From Rhodospirillaceae bacterium (lineage in GTDB: Bacteria > Pseudomonadota > Alphaproteobacteria > Rhodospirillales > Rhodospirillaceae), in the NCBI GenBank assembly GCA_029245025.1, contig JAQWQC010000013.1:112214-176213 (forward strand): a stretch of DNA of 64,000 nucleotides, read 5' to 3'. Below are positions 44,397 to 53,533 of this stretch, in pieces (the stretch's first letter is position 1; every line of letters starts with the position of its first letter). Under the pieces are notes generated by a model, which worked only from the letters and a program-made list of their open reading frames with translations, made no database searches and was not told the DNA's origin. The translations under genes and the position numbers were made by a program.

Positions 44397-44549
44397 ATGA
44401 TTGCCCGGTTGCTCGCAGACATGACAAGGAGTCTGACTGTGGAGGAAGACCGTCTCACAGTTGGCGACGTTGAGTTTGAAAGCGATGACCTTGAGTACAT
44501 ACTGACCAAGCTTGGTCAAATGCCTTTGGCTGGAGAACACGTCCACTAA
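44397..44549 (+). CDS. Possible small acidic protein
   Basis: A 50-residue frame (MIARLLADMTRS, then a region with EEDRLTVGDVEFESDDLEYI). A GTG further in (44442), preceded by AAGGAG, could start a 36-residue acidic version. No family known. It ends 14 bases before the convergent gloA stop. The acidic, non-random composition and the ribosome site make it a candidate small gene only. The 297 bases upstream, to the apt start, hold nothing else I can identify. Confidence 0.38.
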   Translation: MIARLLADMTRSLTVEEDRLTVGDVEFESDDLEYILTKLGQMPLAGEHVH

Positions 44550-44562
44550 CTGTGCGGCGGTC

Positions 44563-44982
44563 TCACCACTCTCCAATATTTTCCATAGAGGCCCAGGGTT
44601 CCTGGACAGGAAGGGCGTCGTCTTTTTGTAAGAGCTCAATCGAAATTTGATCCGGTGAGCGAATAAAGGCCATCCGGCCCTCGCGGGGCGGGCGATTGAT
44701 GGTAACACCTGCATCCATCAGCCGTTGGCAGGTCTCATAGATATCATCGACCTCATAGGCGAGGTGTCCAAAGTTACGGCCGCCGGGGTACTCTTCCGGA
44801 TCCCAGTTGTAGGTTAACTCTACGGCCGCTTCTTCATCGCCGGGAGCAGCCAGAAAAACGAGCGTAAAGCGACCACCTTCATGGTCCCATCGGCGGAGCT
44901 CTTTTAAGCCCAGTTTGTTGCAGTAAAAATCCAAAGACTCATCGAGGTCGGTCACGCGGACCATGGTGTGGAGGTATTTCAT
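44563..44982 (-). CDS. gloA: Lactoylglutathione lyase (glyoxalase I)
   Basis: A 139-residue VOC-fold metalloenzyme that converts the methylglyoxal-glutathione hemithioacetal to S-lactoylglutathione. Ligands: His6 (YLHTMVRV), Glu in AVELTYNW, His in GHLAYEVDD, and Glu in SIELLQK. R and N residues for glutathione are in [18 protein letters not shown]. Full length. It lies 3 bases after the DUF1838 stop, so probably one operon with it. Confidence 0.96.
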   Translation of the reverse strand: MKYLHTMVRVTDLDESLDFYCNKLGLKELRRWDHEGGRFTLVFLAAPGDEEAAVELTYNWDPEEYPGGRNFGHLAYEVDDIYETCQRLMDAGVTINRPPREGRMAFIRSPDQISIELLQKDDALPVQEPWASMENIGEW

Positions 44983-44985
44983 TGT

Positions 44986-45765
44986 TTATTCGTTGCTTTG
45001 GTATTTGGTTTGGGGTGCAGATGCGGTTTGTACTTGGTTCCGCAGCATCTCAACTTCATCCAGAGTGCGCGGTGGCTCCATCCAGAGCGGGGCTTCTTTG
45101 CGCACAATCTTGGTTATGCGTTCCGGCATGTCGTCGAAGGAGGTGTGCCGCCAAGCCACAGCGTTCGACATGATTGGTCCCACACCATAGGACACCCAAC
45201 TGTGCTGATATTTTTCCCGGTCGCTCAGGTCATCACCGGGAATGATGTAGAAGTCTGAGTTCTCAAACTTTCCAGACCCACGTTGAATGAATACCGCGTA
45301 GTTGAACCAAAGTGTGCCATCGACCTTTTTAACGGAATAGTTTTGCGTCGGCGCCACATGAGAGATGCGTTTGCCGGCGCGGGACTCAACGCCATAGACA
45401 ATCTCATCACCCTCAAGTTCATACGTTTTAACCTGGTACTCGTATGAAATCGCGTCGCGGTCTAAGCGCTCACCGGTCTCCGGATCAAACCAGTAGAATA
45501 TTTTACGGGACAGCTGTGTGGCTTTGGTGGGGTCAGCCGGGTCACGGATCACCGTGCTGGTGTCAAAGCCAACCATCTCGGCAATCACATCGCCTTCAGG
45601 GAAGGATTTAAGCAGGCCCTCTGAATACCAATAGACATCGGTGTCACCGCCGCCGGTGCGCATATCGATCCAGGTATCGAATAGCTCCGGCGTAAAGCCG
45701 CCAGCGTGGGCGGGGCTTATGCTCAAAAGTGCGGCGCAGAATAAGGCGTTGAACGCGTGTTTCAT
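44986..45765 (-). CDS. Secreted DUF1838-like protein
   Basis: A 259-residue protein with a Sec-type signal (NALFCAALLSISPAHAGG), unlike the Tat signals of the other three. DUF1838 features: DTWIDMRTGGGDTDVYWYSE, KIFYWFDPETGERLDRDA, KTYELEGDEIVYGVESRAG and IIPGDDLSDREKYQHSWVSY. It lacks the clear FDDP start. The assignment is somewhat weaker than for the others. It is immediately upstream of gloA on the same strand, suggesting a shared operon. Function unknown. Confidence 0.75.
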   Translation of the reverse strand: MKHAFNALFCAALLSISPAHAGGFTPELFDTWIDMRTGGGDTDVYWYSEGLLKSFPEGDVIAEMVGFDTSTVIRDPADPTKATQLSRKIFYWFDPETGERLDRDAISYEYQVKTYELEGDEIVYGVESRAGKRISHVAPTQNYSVKKVDGTLWFNYAVFIQRGSGKFENSDFYIIPGDDLSDREKYQHSWVSYGVGPIMSNAVAWRHTSFDDMPERITKIVRKEAPLWMEPPRTLDEVEMLRNQVQTASAPQTKYQSNE

Positions 45766-45921
45766 GTGGTTTCCTATTCTTAGTGGAGAGCCATTTTACA
45801 CCGATTCACATCGGTGGGGAGTCAGCTGAATTATTGTCGGTGCTAATCTATTCATTCCGGCAATACTCCCGTAGGTCCAAGCGTTGCAATATAATATGCA
45901 TGAAAAGCTCACAGGAGATAT

Positions 45922-46659
45922 GTGCCCGCTATGTTCAGATCGGAACTCTCTGCTTTTTGGCATGACGACAGTGGCGTCGCAGGTTTTGTGATCGCTACCT
46001 TGTTCGCCTTAGCCGCAGTTGTGGTTGCGGTAATGCTTCTGGGCTCTGGACCGGAGCGAGATTTGGGGAGCACCCGCGCGACTGCGGCCAGCCTGTCACA
46101 AATCGAAGACGCTGTTGCCGTCCATGTGACCCAGGATGCGTCTCAGTTTTTGCCTTGCCCTGCAGACGGAAGCATCTCGGGTGGCGCTCGAGGGTTTGCT
46201 CCGGCCCCGGTGGGAGACGCGTGCACGATCAATGCGGGCATTGTTCCGTTTCGGTCATTTGGCTTGGCTGAATCTGACGTAACCTATGCATACGGCACTA
46301 TGGTGACATTGGTCGTCGATGATCTATCCCTCGATGTGTGCAACAGCACGGTTGGCCGCACAGGTAACCTCACTCTCTTTGGGGGCAGCCAGCCCAATGC
46401 CCTTTATGCCCTGATATCTCATGGGGAGAATCGACGCGGCGGTTACAATAGAAACAGTGTTCAATTGGCTGTCGTGGCTACAGCTGTTGAAGCAGACAAT
46501 TGTGCTGATGGAAGTGCCTGCACGGATCCAGATACGGTGTCCGTGACAGTCGGGCCGCATAATGATGCCGGCAATGAAGATTTGCATTTCGATGACCGAG
46601 TGTTGCCTGCGGATTCCTCAGATTTTGATGGTCTGTGCCTAAGCGTTCACGGCCCCTAA
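45922..46659 (+). CDS. Type IV pilin-like / pseudopilin-type secreted protein
   Basis: A 245-residue protein. The GTG at 45922 has AGGAG about 5 bases upstream; an ATG at 45931 is a second choice. One N-terminal membrane helix follows a short basic/acidic leader (FWHDDSGVAGFVIATLFALA) and is preceded by no clear G|FTLxE prepilin site. The external part has QFLPCPADGSISGGARGF, then GIVPFRSFGLAESDVTYAYG, and a cysteine-rich C-terminus (DNCADGSACTDPD). LPCPADG...GxVPxRxxGL is found in prepilin-type proteins of pilus or secretion systems. No other pilus gene is adjacent. It overlaps the convergent glycosyltransferase-like gene by four bases. Confidence 0.62.
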   Translation: MPAMFRSELSAFWHDDSGVAGFVIATLFALAAVVVAVMLLGSGPERDLGSTRATAASLSQIEDAVAVHVTQDASQFLPCPADGSISGGARGFAPAPVGDACTINAGIVPFRSFGLAESDVTYAYGTMVTLVVDDLSLDVCNSTVGRTGNLTLFGGSQPNALYALISHGENRRGGYNRNSVQLAVVATAVEADNCADGSACTDPDTVSVTVGPHNDAGNEDLHFDDRVLPADSSDFDGLCLSVHGP

Positions 46660-47417
46660 AACGAACCCCGCTCTTTGAGCGTGCGCGTGGCCTGTTCAAA
46701 CAGGTCGTCATTGCAACATACGTCGTCGATTGTTTGGTCCCGATAGGACGAGCATAGATTGACTGCGCCGAGCGGAGTCTTAGTTTCGCTGCGCAGGCGG
46801 GTGAGGGCCGGTCCGTCTACGGCCGCTAGATCACGCAGCGCCAGTGGGCTGACCATACCGACAGAGTCTATAACCGAGAAGCCAACGATATTGTGAAGCG
46901 CGGTGAGGAGCTTGGGTCCTAGGAATTGCGGCGCAGCGAGTCCGTCGTGTCGCCCAGCCAATGTCAGAACGGTTTGAATCAAAAAGTCGAGCACCGGAGT
47001 TGATCGATTGATCACCAGGATTGCGTTGTGTACCTGCCTGTAGGTGCGAAATTCATCACCGGTGCCGGATTGAATCCATATTTGGCGACCGACGGCAAAG
47101 TCCACTTCTGGGTCTATGTGAATGACCTCGGGCGCAAACACGAAGACATCTGCATCCAGCCAAATGACTCGCTCCACTGTTGTGTCATTGTCCAGCACGT
47201 TACGGGCCCACAGCAGGCGGGCGATATCGATTTGTAGTGGGATCTGGGTAGAGAATTTTTCTCTTAAGTCCAGTGGAACAAGATCAAATATATCGTCGCC
47301 GCGAAAACTGTAATCCCAATTGTTTGTTGCGGCCCAGGTTTCTGTACTGCTTAGGCAAGCTGACATCCAGGTCGGCTGATCATCGGTTCGATAAGATTGT
47401 ATGACAGTTGTTTTCAT
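46656..47417 (-). CDS. Glycosyltransferase-like (GT-A fold) protein
   Basis: A 253-residue soluble protein starting MKTTVIQSYR. RVIWLDADVFVFAPE contains the DxD metal/nucleotide-sugar motif of GT-A enzymes, preceded by FSTQIPLQIDIARLLWARNV, and a later NAILVINRSTPVLDFL is typical of glycosyltransferases acting on glycans. The start at 47417 lacks a strong ribosome site; an upstream extension to 47471 is unlikely. It is divergent from the binding-protein gene at 47486, sharing a short promoter region. Acceptor unknown; the neighbouring pilin-like protein could be a target, but that is a guess. Confidence 0.65.
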   Translation of the reverse strand: MKTTVIQSYRTDDQPTWMSACLSSTETWAATNNWDYSFRGDDIFDLVPLDLREKFSTQIPLQIDIARLLWARNVLDNDTTVERVIWLDADVFVFAPEVIHIDPEVDFAVGRQIWIQSGTGDEFRTYRQVHNAILVINRSTPVLDFLIQTVLTLAGRHDGLAAPQFLGPKLLTALHNIVGFSVIDSVGMVSPLALRDLAAVDGPALTRLRSETKTPLGAVNLCSSYRDQTIDDVCCNDDLFEQATRTLKERGSF

Positions 47418-47485
47418 AAAAAGTGATCGATGAGGTTGTGGATTCGCAAGTTCAGTCGATAATCTAGGCATGCTAAAGTTCTCAC

Positions 47486-48502
47486 ATGAACAAAGCGATA
47501 CTGATCTTTAGTTTGTCGATGGCTCTGTGCTTTTCGTCGGCGGCTGCGCAGGAAGATGTGGCGCAAGAGGTTTTAGTGGCCGGTATTACCTTCCCGGACA
47601 CCATAACCGACGACCAATGGAAGGTGTTCACCGCAAACGTGGCCGCTGGTGCAAATCCACCCTTAAGGCTGAAGATGATGATCCGCGGTGAGGCGGGCTC
47701 GGAAGAAACAATGATCCAGGCTGCGCGGCGTGGACGGTTGCAATTGGCAGCGCCCTCCTTGGCCGGTGCAACGTCATTGGTTCCCGAACTTGCGGTCTTG
47801 CAACTTCCTTTCCTGTTTGAGTCCGCTGCGCAAATGGATTGGATTTATGACGAAATTCTTCCTCAGCATTTCTCCGACGCTTTTGCGGACAGTGGGCTGG
47901 TCTTTCTTCACTGGATTGATAGCGGTTGGCTCGGGTTCTACGGTCCAATATCCTTTGCTGATCCGAGCGGGGTGGCTGGCATAAAGCTGCGAACTGCACC
48001 TACGGACGCTGCGAGGCTCACGGCCCGACAACTTATGGCCGATGCGATTTATGTCCCCTATACCGAAATTATTCCCGCCCTTCAGACCGGTCTGATCGAA
48101 GGGGGTATGACCAGTGATTATGGTTTTGTCACGGGTGGTATGGCAGCCGAGGTGAAGGTGTTCACTTTGACGCGTCATTCCTATGATACAGGAATGATGC
48201 TGGCGAATGCTGTGTGGTACGAAAATTTGAGTGAAACCAATAAATCACTGTTTCTAAATGCCTATGGCGATACATCAGAATTCCGAACCCGCAGCCGGGC
48301 CTATACGCTAGCTGAACTGGATCGCCTGCCACAAACAGCCGGTACGCGCGTTGTTACTTTGACTCCTCAACAGAGAGAGGTTTGGGCGGCGGCGACCCGC
48401 CCTGTTCACCAGGCTCTTTTTGATCGTATTGGTGCTCCGGCGGAATCGCTTTATGCGGTTATTCAAGACGCGAAGGTCCGTTTCAGCTATGGTGCTGACT
48501 AA
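47486..48502 (+). CDS. TRAP-type substrate-binding protein, orphan
   Basis: A 338-residue periplasmic DctP-family protein with a Sec signal (ILIFSLSMALCFSSAAAQ). Markers: ELAVLQLPFLFESAAQMD, IKLRTAPTDAARL (contains the carboxylate-contacting Arg position), ALQTGLIEGGMTS. There are no DctQ or DctM genes here; the nearest TRAP permease is at 4738, some 43 kb away. The IclR regulator and NhaC-type carrier follow, so it may deliver its ligand to a distant permease or act as a sensor for the catabolic locus. First gene of the rightward block. Confidence 0.85.
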   Translation: MNKAILIFSLSMALCFSSAAAQEDVAQEVLVAGITFPDTITDDQWKVFTANVAAGANPPLRLKMMIRGEAGSEETMIQAARRGRLQLAAPSLAGATSLVPELAVLQLPFLFESAAQMDWIYDEILPQHFSDAFADSGLVFLHWIDSGWLGFYGPISFADPSGVAGIKLRTAPTDAARLTARQLMADAIYVPYTEIIPALQTGLIEGGMTSDYGFVTGGMAAEVKVFTLTRHSYDTGMMLANAVWYENLSETNKSLFLNAYGDTSEFRTRSRAYTLAELDRLPQTAGTRVVTLTPQQREVWAAATRPVHQALFDRIGAPAESLYAVIQDAKVRFSYGAD

Positions 48503-48572
48503 AGTAGCCTAAATGGTTTTATTGGTTGAAATATCGCAAAAGGTCCAGGGATAGAAATGAGAAATTTTAGGC

Positions 48573-49331
48573 ATGAGTAAGGCTGAAGGCGGCATCCGGA
48601 CCAACCGTTCGCTGGTTCGGGGTCTAAAAGTGCTAACAGAGATCAGCGCGCACGGCCCTATGAGAGCTTCTGAAGTGGCGCGCCGGGTCAGCCTACCGCG
48701 TGCGACAGTTGTGCGCCTTATTGAGACCTTGATAGAGGCGGGCATGATCCGTCGTCATGAAGGGTCAAAAACCTATGAAGTAACGGAGCAAGTCACGCGC
48801 TTATCTCACGGCTACGATCGCTGGAGCGCCCTGACAGAATCCGCTATCGCGACAATCACTGATGCAGCAGATGATCTGACTTGGCCGTTGGTTTTGACCA
48901 CCCCCTCGGGTTTAGACATGGTGGTGCGCTACAATACAGATCACACTAGCCCACTCGCGTTACAGCGATACAATCTCGGATTTCGCATCCCGGTGTTTGA
49001 TACCGCAAGCGGCATGATATTTCTTGCGTATTGTTCTGATCAGGAACGCGAGACCTATCTTCGTTTGCTAGAAACAGAACAAGGCACATTAGATGTCAGT
49101 CGTGTGAAGCGTCGAATTAATGAAACCCGGCAGGACGGTTATTGCATTCATCATCGTGCTGGCAGTTTAGAAAAAGCACTCGCAGTTCCGATCATTAGGG
49201 ATGACGTGTTCCAGGGCGCGCTGACGATGCGGTACATTCCGTCTGCAGTTAAATATGCCGAGCTAAAGAACCGGTACGTGTCTCCGCTTATAGAGCTGGG
49301 ACAGTCGATCGGCGTCCAACTGTTAGTATAG
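48573..49331 (+). CDS. IclR-family transcriptional regulator
   Basis: A 252-residue regulator. N-terminal winged helix-turn-helix (RSLVRGLKVLTEISAHGPMR, ASEVARRVSLPRATVVRLIE) about residues 10-62, then an effector-binding domain (SGLDMVVRYNTDHTSPLALQ, VFDTASGMIFLAYCS, GSLEKALAVPIIRDDVFQGA). IclR proteins usually control degradation pathways in response to an aromatic or acid ligand. It sits at the head of the putative catabolic locus and is its likely local regulator. GGATAGAAATGAGA precedes the ATG. Confidence 0.93.
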   Translation: MSKAEGGIRTNRSLVRGLKVLTEISAHGPMRASEVARRVSLPRATVVRLIETLIEAGMIRRHEGSKTYEVTEQVTRLSHGYDRWSALTESAIATITDAADDLTWPLVLTTPSGLDMVVRYNTDHTSPLALQRYNLGFRIPVFDTASGMIFLAYCSDQERETYLRLLETEQGTLDVSRVKRRINETRQDGYCIHHRAGSLEKALAVPIIRDDVFQGALTMRYIPSAVKYAELKNRYVSPLIELGQSIGVQLLV

Positions 49332-49355
49332 ATTGGTTCTTGAGAGGGGGAGGGC

Positions 49356-50840
49356 GTGGATGAGGATGTTGGATTAGGTGCCTTGCCAGAGGTGCGACTG
49401 ATCCAGGCTGTTGCCCCAATCGCCCTCTTAATCTTGATGCTGGCAGGGTCCGTTTCTACTTTTGGCGACGAGACAACTAGCGGGCCAGCACAGATCGCAC
49501 TAATTATCAGTGGAATGGTCGCAGCTGCGATTGGTGTGCGCAAAGGGCTGGCATGGGACACGCTTGAAAAGGCAGTGGTGGAGTCTGTGAGTCGATCTGC
49601 TATCGCCATACTCATCCTGTTGGCCGTCGGCGCCTTGATGGGGGTGTGGATTGCGGCGGGTGTTATTCCAACAATCATTTATTATGGGTCGTTGGTTCTT
49701 TCTCCCGGCAACTTCTATGTTGCGACGCTGCTTGTCTGCGCTATCGTGTCGGTGGTGATTGGGAGCTCATGGACAACAGCAGGCACAATTGGAATCGCGC
49801 TAATCAGTATTGCCAGCGCTATGGGATTATCAGTTGAGGTAACGGCTGGCGCTATTATTTCCGGCGCATACTTCGGCGATAAATTATCGCCGTTTTCAGA
49901 TACAACAAATTTAGCGTCCGGGCTGTCGGGGACGGACATCTTTAAGCACATTACGTTTCTGCTGTGGACTACTACGCCTTCATTTGTAGTCGCATTCATT
50001 TTCTTTGCGGGTGCCACTGTGATGGTAGGCGACGTGATGCCCGATGCTCAAATTGAGGCTCTCCGCGACACAATTGCAAGTATCTTTGTGCTTAACCCCG
50101 TCTTGTTTCTGCCCTTGCTCGCAATGTTCGGTATGGGCATCAGCCGCGTCCCCGCATTTGTTGCGATTTTTGTGTCAACTCTGATCGGTGGCCTGCTTGG
50201 AAGTGTTTTCCAGGACTCGGCTGAGGGCGCGGGCGGTATCATCGGGATGCTGGAATATATCAAAGCTTACTGGTTGGCCGCCGCCAACGGATATGCGGCG
50301 GGTAGTGGTGAACCAATTCTAGATGATTTGTTATCCGGTGGTGGTATGGCCAGCATGCTTACGACGATCTGGCTCATCGTAAGTGCGATGTTTTTTAGCG
50401 GCATGATGGAACGTACAGGTATGTTGAAGCGTATTCTAGTGTCTTTGCTTTTGCTTCTGAAAAGAGATGGTTCTTTAGTGGCTGGGGCGGGAATGACAGC
50501 TTTGACCACCAATACAATCGCGTCCGATCAATATCTTTCTATCGTTTTGACCAGTCGTGTGTATGCGGGCGAGTTTAAAAAACGGGGACTTGATCCCGCT
50601 AATCTCTCTCGCACAGTGGAGGACTCTGGCACGGTTACGTCTCCGCTCGTACCTTGGAACACATGCGGTGCATTTATGGCGGGGACGCTGGGCGTTCCGA
50701 CACTCGCCTATTTACCTTATTGCATTTTCAATTTGACCAGCCCGGTGATCTCTTTGCTTTACGCAGCTACCGGATTCAAAATCATGAAACTAAAAGGGGC
50801 CGGCTCATCTCATCAAAATGAGCATGCGTCAGTAGCATAG
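49356..50840 (+). CDS. nhaC: NhaC-family Na+/H+ or solute antiporter
   Basis: A 494-residue membrane protein with about twelve segments. Family landmarks: SAIAILILLAVGALMGVW, VIGSSWTTAGTIGIALISIA, GAYFGDKLSPFSDTTNLASG, MTALTTNTIASDQYLSIV and TSPLVPWNTCGAFMAGTLGV. GTG start with GAGAGGGGGAGGG upstream. NhaC-family carriers exchange Na+ for protons or, in MleN-like members, malate for lactate. In this locus import or export of the pathway substrate or product is possible. It follows the IclR gene by 24 bases. Confidence 0.93.
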   Translation: MDEDVGLGALPEVRLIQAVAPIALLILMLAGSVSTFGDETTSGPAQIALIISGMVAAAIGVRKGLAWDTLEKAVVESVSRSAIAILILLAVGALMGVWIAAGVIPTIIYYGSLVLSPGNFYVATLLVCAIVSVVIGSSWTTAGTIGIALISIASAMGLSVEVTAGAIISGAYFGDKLSPFSDTTNLASGLSGTDIFKHITFLLWTTTPSFVVAFIFFAGATVMVGDVMPDAQIEALRDTIASIFVLNPVLFLPLLAMFGMGISRVPAFVAIFVSTLIGGLLGSVFQDSAEGAGGIIGMLEYIKAYWLAAANGYAAGSGEPILDDLLSGGGMASMLTTIWLIVSAMFFSGMMERTGMLKRILVSLLLLLKRDGSLVAGAGMTALTTNTIASDQYLSIVLTSRVYAGEFKKRGLDPANLSRTVEDSGTVTSPLVPWNTCGAFMAGTLGVPTLAYLPYCIFNLTSPVISLLYAATGFKIMKLKGAGSSHQNEHASVA

Positions 50841-50882
50841 TGTCGCGGGTGGCTCACACTTCTGTCAGCGTGGGGAGCGGTG

Positions 50883-51950
50883 ATGATGATATCTTCAAAA
50901 ATTTTCTTAAGCCTAAGCTTGTTGGCATTGGTGTTGTTCATGGGAGGGGCCTCGATACCTGCACAGGCTGTCGACCTGTCTGAGCGGCGCGGGCTGCAAG
51001 AGATGGTTGTTAGCGTTAAATTTCTCGATCGTGCAATCGAAATGTATAAAGCCATTGCAGGCTGGGAAGTCGCTTATCGTGGTGCTGCGCCTACAGACCA
51101 AGCGATTCATTGGGGCGTTCCAGCTGATACTCTGATTGAACAGGCTGTTTTGAGGGTTCCCGGGTCGGAAAAAGGTTACCTTCGACTGGTTAAGTTTTTA
51201 GGGACAGAGCAGGTTCGCATTCGGTCCAGTGCACGTCCTTTTGATACCGGTGCAATTTTCAATTTCAACACGTTAGTGAAAGACCTAGAGGGCGTGTTTG
51301 AGGACATGCGAGATCATGGCTTTTCTGGGTTCGCTGATCCAACCTACTACACCATATTTGGAAAATCCTACGGTGGGGCTATGCTGCGCGGTCACGATGG
51401 TGTGGTGATTAATTTGTTGTATCGCGTTGACGATCCTTATGCAGACGTTCCGCCTTTTACAAAGATGAGCCATGTGGTCAACGCGACTCAGATGGTCGAC
51501 GACTATGCAGTGAGCCTGGATTTCTTTCAGAACAAGATGGGTTGGCACGTCCGCTGGGAAGCATCTCCCACGTGGCCAGAGGATGGGTCTAGTAATATGA
51601 GCATTCCGAATAACCTTCTGTTGGAAGGTAAGGTCACTGAGATGGCCGCGAGTTTTATTTTTGACCCTGACGCTGATGGCGGAAGCATTGAGATATTCAA
51701 TTTTACAGGTGTGTCAGGTGCTGATTTTTCCCACCGGGCACATCCACCCAATCTCGGGGTGTTGATGTATCGTGTACACGTACCTGACTTGGAAACGTAT
51801 GTGGAAGAAATTGCTGAAAACGGAGTGAAGTTTGCGCGGCCAATGAAGACATTACCCGTCGCGCTTTATGGGCAGGTCAAGTCGGCTATTGTCAAAGCAC
51901 CAAGCGGGGCATGGATAGAACTATTTGAACAGCAGAGTGCGCCCCTTTGA
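50883..51950 (+). CDS. Secreted VOC (glyoxalase/bleomycin-resistance fold) protein
   Basis: A 355-residue protein with a signal peptide (about residues 4-27, ending SIPAQAVD). Two VOC modules: the first at about residues 35-175 (MVVSVKFLDRAIEMYKAIAGW), the second about 190-350 (SHVVNATQMVDDYAVSLDFF, PNLGVLMYRVHVPDLETYVE, IVKAPSGAWIELFEQQ). The final SGAWIELFE resembles a VOC metal-ligand strand. GGGAG precedes the ATG at 50883; an in-frame GTG at 50880 is possible. A periplasmic VOC protein is unusual; reaction unknown (isomerase, dioxygenase or binding role). It lies between nhaC and BKACE. Confidence 0.75.
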   Translation: MMISSKIFLSLSLLALVLFMGGASIPAQAVDLSERRGLQEMVVSVKFLDRAIEMYKAIAGWEVAYRGAAPTDQAIHWGVPADTLIEQAVLRVPGSEKGYLRLVKFLGTEQVRIRSSARPFDTGAIFNFNTLVKDLEGVFEDMRDHGFSGFADPTYYTIFGKSYGGAMLRGHDGVVINLLYRVDDPYADVPPFTKMSHVVNATQMVDDYAVSLDFFQNKMGWHVRWEASPTWPEDGSSNMSIPNNLLLEGKVTEMAASFIFDPDADGGSIEIFNFTGVSGADFSHRAHPPNLGVLMYRVHVPDLETYVEEIAENGVKFARPMKTLPVALYGQVKSAIVKAPSGAWIELFEQQSAPL

Positions 51951-52019
51951 CACGGTCCCGCCCCTTGTACGGCATCAGATGGGCAGATCTGAATAAAAGA
52001 CAAAGAAAGCAATAACATA

Positions 52020-52904
52020 ATGAATCGAGACGTCGTTCTAACATGCGCGCTAACAGGAGCAGGCGACACCGCAGGCAAGAGTGAGCATGTTCCGGTCACG
52101 CCTGAACAAATAGCAACGGCGGCTATCGAGGCGGCGGTGGCCGGAGCCTCAGCTGTTCACGTACATGTACGAGATGTAGAAACCGGTAAAGGGGGGCGGG
52201 ATCCCGCTCACTTTAAAGAAGTGGTTGAGCAGGTTCGTGAGTCTGGAACCGATGTCGTGCTCAATTTAACGGTCGGCATGGGCGGCCAGTTGCAACTGGC
52301 CGAACAAGACCCGCGCGTTACAGGTACTGATACAGACCTAGTGCCAGCGGAAGAACGATTCCAGCATATCGAAGAACTCAAGCCAGAAATCTGCACTCTT
52401 GATTGTGGCTCTATGAACTTTGGCGAAGATACAGTGGTGATCAACCGCCTCATGGATCTTCGTTGGATGGCGAAACGGGCTCGGGAATTGGGTGTTAAGC
52501 CCGAGTTGGAAGTTTTCGACATGGGGCAAATGCAGCACGCGCTCGCACTCATCAAAGAGGGTTTGATTGAACATCCGCCGCTCTTTCAGTTCTGCCTAGA
52601 TATCGCTAGCGGTGCTCCGGCCACGGCGGAAGCTATGATAGCCATGCGGTCCATGTTACCGATTGGCGCCAATTGGGCGGCCTTCGGCATATCTCGGGCC
52701 CAGATGCCAATGGTAGCTCAGGCTGTGTTGCTTGGTGGTAACTGTAGGGTCGGGCTGGAAGATAGCCTTTACCTGTCCAAAGGTGTTCTTGCGACCAACG
52801 GGCAATTGGTTGCCAAGGCGAAACACATTATTGAGGAGTTGGGTGGGCAGGTCCTGAGTCCTCAAGCGGCGAGAGATAAGTTCAAGCTGAAGAAGCAGTG
52901 GTAG
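52020..52904 (+). CDS. Beta-keto acid cleavage enzyme (BKACE, DUF849)
   Basis: A 294-residue TIM-barrel protein. BKACE enzymes condense a beta-keto acid with acetyl-CoA, giving acetoacetate and a CoA ester. Metal histidines are in AVHVHVRDVETG (residues about 46-57); GSMNFGED and CRVGLEDSLYLSKG follow the family pattern. Substrate range is wide (for example 3-keto-5-aminohexanoate, dehydrocarnitine), and the side-chain pocket cannot be read here. Two genes downstream are co-directional with short gaps, so it is part of a small operon (BKACE, AllA-like, GST). Confidence 0.92.
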   Translation: MNRDVVLTCALTGAGDTAGKSEHVPVTPEQIATAAIEAAVAGASAVHVHVRDVETGKGGRDPAHFKEVVEQVRESGTDVVLNLTVGMGGQLQLAEQDPRVTGTDTDLVPAEERFQHIEELKPEICTLDCGSMNFGEDTVVINRLMDLRWMAKRARELGVKPELEVFDMGQMQHALALIKEGLIEHPPLFQFCLDIASGAPATAEAMIAMRSMLPIGANWAAFGISRAQMPMVAQAVLLGGNCRVGLEDSLYLSKGVLATNGQLVAKAKHIIEELGGQVLSPQAARDKFKLKKQW

Positions 52905-52920
52905 AAAAAGGGCAATAGAA

Positions 52921-53523
52921 ATGGCAGAGCCAGCGGTAAACGTTGAAGTGCGCACTCTAACGCCAGTGAAAGCAACGCAAGAATCCTTAGCGGGGTACGG
53001 TTACCTGATTGGCGAGCCCGATGACTCAGTGCTTGATAAAATCGACTTCTACGGTTCTGACGTAGTCGTTTCTCAACCTGCAAATTTCCACGGCAACGAT
53101 GATCTGTGTCTCAATCTCGTGTCGTTCAATCCTCGAGACCTTCAGGTCAAATGGATGGAATACCATACCAATCATACCCAGACGTTTATTCCCTTGTCGG
53201 GCAAGCCTTTCTACATGGTGTTGGGAAAACCGACTGCCCGAAAAGCTGATGGGTCTTGGGATGACGGCGAGTCAAACTTGCCAGACTTAGACAACATTCA
53301 GGCATTCGAGTTTGATGGAACAGGTGGACTCGTAATGGATGTGGGGACTTGGCACGAAGTGCCGTTTCCCATATCTGAACCAACCCATTTTGTGTGCATA
53401 TGTACCAATGAGACGAATGAAAATTTGGAACTGGGTGACGACAAAGGAGAATGTGAGGGTGGCGATTTGTCTAAGCGTCACATCGAGACTCAGTTCGGCG
53501 TAGTGCTACAGATAGAACCGTAG
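52921..53523 (+). CDS. AllA-like (ureidoglycolate lyase family) cupin
   Basis: A 200-residue cupin resembling ureidoglycolate lyase (AllA), which releases urea from ureidoglycolate. The barrel is shown by [20 protein letters not shown] (His-rich strand), [21 protein letters not shown] second AllA-like copy is at 58429-59004, sharing HxxHTQxFIxLxxKPF and VGTWHxxPF. An approximately 25-residue acidic insertion is near residues 100-115. Activity on ureidoglycolate is not certain; the context (Mo hydroxylase, RutA-like enzyme) supports a ureide or carbamoyl substrate. It follows BKACE by 16 bases. Confidence 0.8.
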   Translation: MAEPAVNVEVRTLTPVKATQESLAGYGYLIGEPDDSVLDKIDFYGSDVVVSQPANFHGNDDLCLNLVSFNPRDLQVKWMEYHTNHTQTFIPLSGKPFYMVLGKPTARKADGSWDDGESNLPDLDNIQAFEFDGTGGLVMDVGTWHEVPFPISEPTHFVCICTNETNENLELGDDKGECEGGDLSKRHIETQFGVVLQIEP

Positions 53524-53533
53524 CGATTACGTC

